In this document: one piece after another, positions 56,216-64,000 of the stretch
How positions within the stretch are numbered: the stretch's first letter is position 1
How the letters are laid out: each line of letters starts with the position of its first letter
Source of the DNA: Breviolum minutum Mf 1.05b.01
Lineage: Eukaryota; Sar; Dinophyceae; Suessiales; Symbiodiniaceae
Direction: 5' to 3'
DNA length: 64,000 bases
Assembly (NCBI GenBank): GCA_000507305.1
Contig: DF240201.1
Span: 66,351-130,350 of the forward strand
The notes under the pieces: model-generated
The model's database searches: none
Told to the model about the DNA's origin: nothing
Seen by the model: only the letters and a program-made list of their open reading frames with translations
Position numbers and translations under genes: made by a program

Positions 56216-57162
56216 TTGTTTGATTTTAGAAGCTTCTTATCCCGAATCCTTTCAAGTCATTTCCTCATGAAAGACTACTTGTTGTGATGTTCACGTGATT
56301 TTTGTTGGCCACCAAGAATTCGGTGAGGATTTTTTCAGAGAAGCGGCAATCCGACCCCGAGCGAAATGATTTAACATATTCTAGAAAAATCACCAGTTTT
56401 TTGGTGAACTATTCTATACTATAGGTGTTGGTGCCAAAGATGTTCTATTGTTTGCCCAGAAATTTGGGGAGATGATCCGATTTGACAAGCATTTCTTTCA
56501 AACAGGTTGTTCAATTAGTTTGGCAGATCTCGCCGATTGCACGACTCAAAGGGTTGGTGAAAGGTAAGGGTAATTTTCCCTCAAAATAGTCCTTAATTTG
56601 GATTCTGTAAGAATCGTGACCCCTCAAAAATGGCGTCATTTTGAGGACCTATCAACACCCGTGCTTGCTATTCAGGTTTGTTCACCCTTCCATTGGAGGG
56701 TCCCTGTTGATCCTTAGGGTTGGTGAACGATTCAAACACGGCGCCAGTTGGTTGGAAATCCCTTGCATGTTCAAAGTTGGTATTAGGAATCTAGATTCCA
56801 GAGTTACTGTAGCGTTTAATTTGGTGTAGGTTCTTGAATACGTCTCTATGATTATGATTCTCCATTTAGCTCCAAAATCTTTGGTAAACGGACCCTCAAA
56901 GAAAAATATCAGACTTGCCTTAAATATCAAAATTGCAGGGATGCAGCGATGCATTCTTGAAGATGGAGCTATACATTCAACTGACTATTCTTTTCACCTA
57001 AAAGTATATTCTATAGATTCTATAGCTATAGGCTAGAGGTCTATCATAGTATAATATAGGTCACCCTGGTTACATTTCCCAGATGCTCCATGGAATATTG
57101 ACCTACATTTGTTAGCCATAGATTGTTTCGCCATTGATGTGAGTCCTATTGTTTCATGGTTC

Positions 57163-57240
57163 AGAAATCCCAAACAACCACCTGGGATGTATAAAACCCT
57201 GTAGATAATGGGATATCCCACCAACCTCAACTGGTTTTCT
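57163..57240. mobile_element. MITE-like element, family 2 (left part)
   Basis: AGAAATCCCAAACAACCACC followed by TGGGATGTATAAAACC is almost the same as the left half of the copy at 39249. The right end is not clear. Confidence 0.55.
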
Positions 57241-58536
57241 CGCACCATTTGCTATCATTACGACCTAAGGCCATGGCAGCCCGACGCCGCCAAGGGGCAC
57301 CTTTGCCAGAACAGCTTCCGTGGGGGCGCCTTAAAAAAAGGGAACGGCAAGTTCGCACCGGATTTTTTTTGTGAAGGAAGGTCTATTTTCAGGGGGCTAT
57401 GGCCCCTATGGCTGTTAGTTTCGGGGGAGCGTTGAAACTGTTCAACCATTTTTTTTTGTTAGGTCAGGTGCGTTTTTTTTTGAGTTGATGATGGTAGATG
57501 CTGACTTGCGAGAATAAGACTTCGAAGGCAGCATGTGCCATGCAACTATCCCAGGTTTTACACCATTGCATGCCCGTTGGTATCCCAATATTGGACCAAG
57601 GAGACCTTTTCATGAAAAAAGTAAAGCTTTGAAAATTCTAAAAGGAGAAACAACTTTAAGCCTTGAACTAGTTGGTCTCCCGGGGGATTTTATTGTTGAT
57701 TCCAGGCATTTGTTGGACCTGGACAAATAAGACACGGAATCACCTGGTTGTTGAGTGGCTATAGGTTGCAGTGCTCCCCTCGCACCACAAGAAATTACAG
57801 TAAACATTGCCACTTCTTTGTTGATGTTGTATCTTCTAGATGACGAAGGGACCTTTGTTTTTGAGGCTGAAATTAATTTTTCAAGACTTCCCAAGTCGAA
57901 TATATTATGATATCGCTGCATGTACTATTGCACTTTATGGGCTTTTAACTATCATAACCCTGGAAGTCCAGTCGACCAAACAAGCCGATTGGCCTTTAAA
58001 GGATGGTACAAATAAAGGATTCCCCACTACCAATGGGCAAAGTTTGGTTTTTGGACTCCCTGGGATAAATTGTAGGGACATGGAAATATCAATTCCATCA
58101 CACCCCTGAAGTTACATGGAATGCGACATTTTGAGCCCCTGGTTTCCAGGAGACGGAAGGAATTTTAGACGGCGTTCAGTTGGACACTCACCATGAAAAG
58201 TAGATGCCTCCTTCCGGAAAAGGAGGCATTTGAAATAATGTGTTTCCAACATTAGTTTCACGTTCACCCCCCAAAAAACTTGGGAATGATATACATACAT
58301 AAAAACATCTTAATATGTATGTTTGACTTACTTGGTTCCACCACTTCGTAAATGCAAGCATACTGGAGTTCACCCTGAGGGGTAAGACCCTTGATGTCGC
58401 CATGTCAGGCAAGAGCTTCGTGAGGCACAGGGTCGTGGAAAACGGGGAACAAAGACGACGACCACCACCACAACAACCGCAACACCTGCAGCAGCGGCAA
58501 CAACATGGGCAACAACGACTCACCACATCATCATAA

Positions 58537-58541
58537 TCATC

Positions 58542-58607
<66 letters not shown>

Positions 58608-58768
58608 TATCATTATCATCATCCTTATCCTTATCCTCATCCTTTTCCTTATCCATATCCTTATCATCATCCTTATCTTCATCCTTATCTTCATCCTTAT
58701 CCTTATCCTTTTCCTTATCCTCATCCTTATCCTCCTCCTTCTCCTCTTCCTCCTTATCCGCTTCATCA
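58537..58768 (+). repeat. (ATC)n then (ATCCTT)n microsatellite
   Basis: About twenty ATC units pass into ATCCTT/ATCTTC hexamers. All frames stay open (poly-Ser forward; poly-Asp or Met-Arg-Ile on the reverse), which explains the apparent ORFs across it. Confidence 0.9.
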
Positions 58769-59991
58769 TCATCAGCTACCTGATGGAGCAAAACAAATCG
58801 ATCACACCTTTTTGACGCTGCAAAGGTACAACAACCGAAAACATGCGGGTGTGTTTAATTGCAATAGATCCTGCACAGTTCTGTTTTTCTGTGTTTGCGA
58901 GGCATGTTGGGAAAATGAGGCCGATGATGCTGGGGATCTCGGTCCATGAGAATATCAAAAAACAAGTTCCTTGCGTTGTAAGTGACTCGTATCGATCAGG
59001 TCAGTTTGAATCGCTGTGGCCAGAAGAATCAGAATCAACAAGTTAGGAGTGAAAAGAGGAAATGTTTACTTTTGGTGGAAACCCAGTGACTCTTGGTGGT
59101 TTCAATTGAAACTGCAAATAGCGTTGGCACTGGAGGTTTCATTAGGAGTTCAGGGAAGTTTTTTTTGATATCAATTGATATCAACTCTTTTTTATCTGGA
59201 GCTGGGAGTTTCTAGTGAAGAAGCCAAACACTCTCAGTTCAAGTCTATCAGAGGAGCCAATGGCTATTTTTTCTTTAAAAAATGAGTGGTTGGCTGAGCC
59301 GGCTTGGATGCGTGGGTGTTTTGATAACTTTGACCACGGGGTTGGGGACCAACAAAACCCGGTGAAGGCGGGGGGTGTTGTGTTGAGGCCAAAGTCATGT
59401 GGCAGCCAAGAATGGAAGAGCTTAGCAGGCTGTGTGCGTTTTTGCACCCAAAATGTCATGGCTGTTTTTTGGGAAACACGGAAAGCTGGAAGTTTTTTGT
59501 TGTTGATCTTTTCGACTCAGATGGATATCGGCTACCTTTTTTTGGGGGGGTTGTTTCAAGTTTCGGTTGGATTTTATGGTTGGAAGTTGTTTTTTTCGCA
59601 TCCCAACCTCTGGTGGAAAACCTAATAGAAACAGTGTGTTTTTGTTGGTTTGGATTATTATTTCCAGTGGGTATTTCAACAAAAAAAAGGTAATTAGGCA
59701 AGTGAAAAATTGAAGATGGATGCATGTTCTTTCATGTTTGATTTTTGTTTGTTTAATTAGTAATTTGTTTCATCTTATCATTGATAGGTGAGAAAACATC
59801 TAGATATTATAAGTTCAACACATCATCCCAATTGTTCCGATTTGAATGGTGATCATCCCAATTGTTCCGATTGTGATGAATGTTTGTGTTTGAGACCAGG
59901 TTTCAGCAACTCTTTATACAGCTCCAAGATCATGGCTTTGTTTCTGCCGAAAGGGCGAGAGAGGCCATTTGGAGCAACTGTGAATGCTACA

Positions 59992-60088
59992 CTGGGCGGT
60001 GGTTTCAAAGATTTTTTATGTTCACCCCGCCTGGGGAGATGATCCAATTTGACTAATATTTTTCAGATGGGTTGAAACCACCAACTAG
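59992..60088. mobile_element. MITE-like element, family 1 (97 bp)
   Basis: CTGGGCGGTGGTTTCAA and TTGAAACCACCAACTAG are inverted repeats matching at 14 of 17 positions. The interior carries TTCACCCCG and GATCCAATTTGACTAATATT. Confidence 0.75.
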
Positions 60089-60527
60089 TACAGTTTTGTA
60101 GTGATTTTGAAGGGTGGAGGGTAATCCAATGGGACCATCGTGAATTTTCCCTAGGCTTCCCCCTAAGGGACCCCGAAAGCTCCTTTCCCCCTTGATGGTC
60201 ATGACACCAATTTGTTTTTAAATCTCGAATGCATGTTGGACTTAGTGGTTTTTGTTTAAGAACATCTCTATAAGTTGATGAACCGTGCCTCATAGGTGGT
60301 GGTCTTTGACATCATCTAAAAGTGTTTATTGAAGACCCCAGCAGGTTTTTTTGTGATTTGTGTGCATGAAATAAAGGATTCTGACTGAGAATTGGACCTG
60401 TGTTTTTAAACAGAGGACGGCTCCCCCAACAGAACTAGTTGGTGGTTTCATTTCGTTTGTAAATGTCCACTCGAAATTTGAGGAAGATTAACCCATTTTG
60501 AGAAGCATACACTCCCTGAAACTAACA

Positions 60528-60592
60528 TAGCCCCTGAAAGATGGTGGTTTGAGACTGTTTTCCTTTTGGGAAGGCTTTTTTTTCAGGGGCTA
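60528..60592. mobile_element. MITE-like element, family 3 (65 bp)
   Basis: TAGCCCCTGAAA at 60528-60539 and TTTCAGGGGCTA at 60581-60592 are perfect 12-bp inverted repeats around a T-rich core with TTTTCCTTTTGGGAAGG. A related core lies at 60737-60768. Confidence 0.7.
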
Positions 60593-60598
60593 CTTGGA

Positions 60599-60669
60599 AG
60601 AAATCCTGCACTTGATAGTTTATCCCATTATTTTCAGGGTTTTATACATTCCAGGTGGTGCAGGATTTC
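60599..60669. mobile_element. MITE-like element, family 2 (71 bp, inverted)
   Basis: AGAAATCCTGCA and TGCAGGATTTC form the ends. The interior GGGTTTTATACATTCCAGGTGG is the reverse complement of the family core. It starts seven bases after the family 3 element. Confidence 0.7.
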
Positions 60670-62326
60670 CATCAACAGTATGTTACTTTAGGGAAGGTAT
60701 ACCCTCCAGGAAACTAACATATCCCCAAAAAATGGCATTTTGAAGATGATTTTCCTTTTCCCAAGGTGGGATATGTTAATCCCCTGGAGGGTATACTTTT
60801 CAGATGGTGGGGTGATTCAACCACCAACGCGAGAATCATTGAAACCACGTGACATGAAAATCATCTCACTTTCCTCCTGCGCTTCGTCCGGCCGGCTCTG
60901 GAAGTGAAGGGCCCAGTGGACCAGGTGGATAAAACAACGAAGATTCAGATACGCCCTTCTGAACAGCATACCAAGATGCAAGAATACGTTAAAAACTCTT
61001 CAAGAAATGATGGTCATAATTGATAGGCACTTGTTTAAAAAACCTCGTTAATGATTGACAATAAGCGAAATAAGTAAGCAAAAAAGAAAGCATGAAGACA
61101 TAACTCATACAATATCATGCATACATCAATGAACTGGGAAGGTGTTCTTATTCCCGATATTCCTGTTAAAGACAGTGTTTTTACACACAATGTCAAGCAA
61201 GGTCAACCATAAAACTTTAGATGTTCACCATAGTTACGTGTGAAATCTAGCTGCAACACCCTTAGCTCCATTTCAGCCTAGCACAAAAATCGCCTTCACA
61301 GCAGGGCTGACGGAGGGAAAACCCATCCGAAATTGTGCATCCGAAACCAATCTGGGAAGGTGGGAATGCAAACAGAAACCTTGGGAGATCATACAGGTGG
61401 CTTGAATTTTGATTCAATCTTGAATCTTGAACAAAATAGGTAGATATTTTTTCAATATAAATACTATCCTGTTTATTTGGAATCTAACATATCTTTTAAA
61501 GATTTGCGTTCAGTGCTTCGTTGGAAGACTTGGGGCAATTGAGTCCGGTATGAGGAAACGGAAGAAACGCGCGGATGGGAACCTGAAACTCAGCGGGCGA
61601 AACTTTGCGGGATTACACTGTTGTGAAAGTAGATGGCTAGCAACTCCCAAAAAGGTAGCTTAGTAAGGGGCCGTGATAAGCCAAGACTAATGGGAGTTGC
61701 GCCATCTACTTTCCAGGTGGTATACATATATTGAATAGGAAAAATAAAGTTGAACTTTTAAATACATAGTGACATAGTCGACATTGCACGGCTGAAAAAA
61801 ACACACGTGGTCACCCCAACATATATCACTGACGTGTTGAACTGTGGTTTCATGAGGTCCCCAACAAAAAACACCTAGATTTACCGAAGATTTTCACCAA
61901 AAATGGTTGGGAAAGCACCTCAGCCAACTAGCGAACGACGATGGGTGAGTTGCCTCTCGAGGTTTCTAAGCCTTGGAATCGACCTGCAGTTTCCAGGCAC
62001 TTGGGTTTTTGAGATGTTTTTTGTTGCGAGAATGGTCGCTGGCACAAGACTTTCTTGTTACTTTACATGTATAGGTTCGGGGAATCTTCACAAAGAAGGA
62101 GTTGAATTTGTTCAACTCATTGGTTGATGGAAAATATCTCGCAAGAAAGAACAAAGTCCCATCCAAAAGAATTCTTGAGTCCTGAAACATGTTCCACAAC
62201 AGGCTGGTTCTACTTTCGGCACATGGCCATGGCAGGGTAGGGAGCCTGAGAAAGAAGTCCAGTTGACTGGAATTTGAGCGTTTTGGAGTTTGAGAAAACA
62301 TCTGGGACCCTTTGACAAAAGGACAA

Positions 62327-62424
62327 CTAGGTGGTGGTTTCAAATACTTTCTAGTTTCACCCCTATTTGGGGAAGATTCCCATTTTGACTAGTATTTGTC
62401 AGATGGGTTGAAACCACCAACCAT
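62327..62424. mobile_element. MITE-like element, family 1 (98 bp)
   Basis: CTAGGTGGTGGTTTCAAA at the left and TTGAAACCACCAACCAT at the right. The interior GGGGAAGATTCCCATTTTGA is identical to the 38367 copy. Confidence 0.8.
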
Positions 62425-63399
62425 ACAATCATCTTCGATGAAAGGAAACATCTCCCCTGAACTCTGAAGGGTTCAACTGCACTATTTTTTGGTGTGTAAG
62501 TGTATGTATATCATTTTAAGATGTGTTTGTCCAAGATTACTTTGGAGAACAAGCCTCCCAAACCATCTCGTTCTTCTCCGTGATGTTTCTAACAGTCCTG
62601 AATCAGTTGAACTTTGGAGGATGTTTCAGAGTATGCTCAACTCTGGGGGTTTGTTCAATTTTTCAGCAACTTTAAGTTCTGCATTTTTTCCCGAGGTTCT
62701 AGGTTTTTGGGTAGGCAAGCATGAAGGGCTGGACTTCAAAGGTTGATGAAAGGTTTCCAGTGGCCATGAAATTTCGTGAAAACTTCAAGACTTCAATATT
62801 TCCTTTCACAACGATTACAATGATTACAAACAACAACTGGGTGTATGTTTTCTTCAGTTTGGATTTTCAACCCCATCCCTTTAGAAAATGATTCCCATTT
62901 TTTGACCTTTTCATATTATCATTATACAATTACTATCACTATTATTGTTGTTTCAGGTGGATGGAAACCACCAACTTAAAAGGATGATGTGTGTTTTGTG
63001 TGTTCTCAATATTTGAAATATGTTGAATTCACCCCATCCATTTGTATTTGAAACACATAGAAATCATGAATTTGGTTGTTTTTGGCGGTTTCTTTTTGTT
63101 TCCTGAGAAAATGACAAGTTTTAATGTAAACTACATTTTTGAGGCCCCCCAGGGTTCAAGGCAGTAGTGATTTTGCATCAACTAAAAGTCGTATGATTGA
63201 ACAAGTCATTTGGACCTCTTTTTTCCCAACAATGTCGCCCCTCAATTTGGAATGGACAGGGCTTCAGGGCTCCCCCGGCTCCCAAAAATCTATTTCGAGA
63301 ACGTTGCCAGAAGGTGGGCCCCAAAACCAGCAGTTATAAATGAGGTGAAATAACTCCAACAAAAGTAGGGTGATTTCACCTCAGTTACCCCCTTTACAA

Positions 63400-63507
63400 C
63401 TAGGTGGTGAAACTTCAAACTTTTTTTAATTTTCACCCCGGATCCTTGGGGACATGATCCAATTTGACTATGTTTGTTTCAAATGGGTTGGTTCAACCAC
63501 CAACTAT
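63400..63507. mobile_element. MITE-like element, family 1 (108 bp)
   Basis: CTAGGTGGTGAAACTTCAAA at the left and GTTCAACCACCAACTA at the right. The interior TTTTCACCCCGGATCC and GATCCAATTTGACTA link it to the 59992 copy. Confidence 0.7.
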
Positions 63508-63723
63508 ATAGATAAGGCCATTTATAGGGGCGACCCGCGGGCCCCATGTCACTCCATCTCGATTCGGCTCTCTCGGGCCCTCCGAGGCGAAGCTTGCAAT
63601 TTACGGGCGGCATTTTCATACAGACGTTGGGGGCCCGGGGGAAGTGGAAAGAAATTTTGACAAAGGTTTGGCCAAGAGAGTTTATATGCTACCTACTAGA
63701 GGTATCTACAGGTATTTATAGTC

Positions 63724-63757
<34 letters not shown>
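63724..63757 (+). repeat. (ATG)n microsatellite
   Basis: About eleven uninterrupted ATG units, giving a poly-Asp run in one frame. Confidence 0.9.
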
Positions 63758-64000
63758 CGTAATGCACATAAAATTGATTTTGGAGTACAAATTGAAGATA
63801 CTCCCAATGTGTGCATGACATGTAGAAGTGACTTATTATAGCAACATCACACAACATCACCCCCTTACAGGTTGGTGTTTTGTTGGGATTGCCCTCAAAC
63901 AAATCCCTTAATCGCTTTGGTTGTAAAATCTGTGTTATGGTCACTACTGGAAAAGATGACCAAGATCGGACGAGGATATTTTTCAGATCGGATGGTTCAA

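Larger units (their letters stand above)
51842..64000. other. 12 kb without a recognisable gene; mosaic of short inverted-repeat elements
   Basis: No exon could be supported on either strand. The stretch contains at least ten palindrome-ended elements (separate entries), half elements near 52270-52370, 54870 and 55057-55102, microsatellites, a C11 run at 55794-55804 and GC-rich patches near 57260-57330 and 63530-63650. Base 51897 is N. The density of repeats suggests an intergenic or very long intronic region. Confidence 0.6.

Noticed and set aside
58188..58791. Poly-Ser (+), Met-Arg-Ile and poly-Asp (-) open frames
   Set aside because: They are products of the ATC/ATCCTT microsatellite.
1..64000. 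Spliced-leader relic, tRNA, rRNA or CRISPR array
   Set aside because: I looked for the dinoflagellate spliced-leader core, tRNA B-box patterns and regularly spaced repeats and saw no convincing match; a GGTTCGAAC at 55780 has no cloverleaf around it.

Overview
The window looks like nuclear DNA of a dinoflagellate, most likely a symbiodiniacean or close relative. Several independent features point there: a C-terminal J-domain of the RQWHPDKNP...VATAVFQFLQKGK type, a dinoflagellate-type ketosynthase protein carrying glycogen-binding-like repeats, a multi-exon ABC protein with the LSHTQQ signature, short introns using GT-AG and GC-AG ends flanked by small direct repeats, every recognisable gene on one strand, and a LINE whose first ORF is a cytosine-5 DNA methyltransferase, an arrangement reported before in dinoflagellates. 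No bacterial operon structure, CRISPR array, rRNA or tRNA was found.

Layout, all on the + strand. 1-0.29 kb: 3' end of a J-domain gene. 0.9-4.6 kb: exons of a PPi-dependent phosphofructokinase-like gene with altered active-site residues. 4.7-9.2 kb: coding-like but unassigned exons. 9.2-14.8 kb: an ABC-type transporter gene split into many exons. 14.8-18.1 kb: unassigned. 18.1-22.26 kb: a five-exon gene fusing an N-terminal domain, a ketosynthase that has lost its Cys-His-His triad, and three glycogen-binding-like repeats. 22.6-22.8 kb: an unassigned exon with a one-base frameshift. 23.6-32.3 kb: three tandem copies of a 2.9-kb unit, each with an intact intronless gene for a multi-pass membrane protein bearing a TIR-like WCxxE segment. 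32.3-39.9 kb: simple repeats, a decayed LINE reverse transcriptase and TIR-ended short elements. 39.9-40.24 kb: three exons of an aldehyde dehydrogenase. 41.18-51.84 kb: an apparently intact LINE with two very long ORFs (1619 and 1931 aa): methyltransferase plus coiled coil, then endonuclease, reverse transcriptase, zinc knuckle and RNase H. 51.85-64 kb: no recognisable gene, but a dense mosaic of small palindrome-ended (MITE-like) elements and microsatellites.

The strongest items for follow-up are the methyltransferase LINE (with ORF1 and ORF2 in the same frame across a single TGA, and a YADN instead of YADD motif), the catalytically dead ketosynthase fused to carbohydrate-binding-like repeats, the recent triplication of a TIR-like membrane gene, and the families of roughly 65-190-bp inverted-repeat elements, one of which sits inside an intron next to an exon. 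Splice junctions were inferred by eye from protein continuity and AG/GT signals; none is supported by transcript data.
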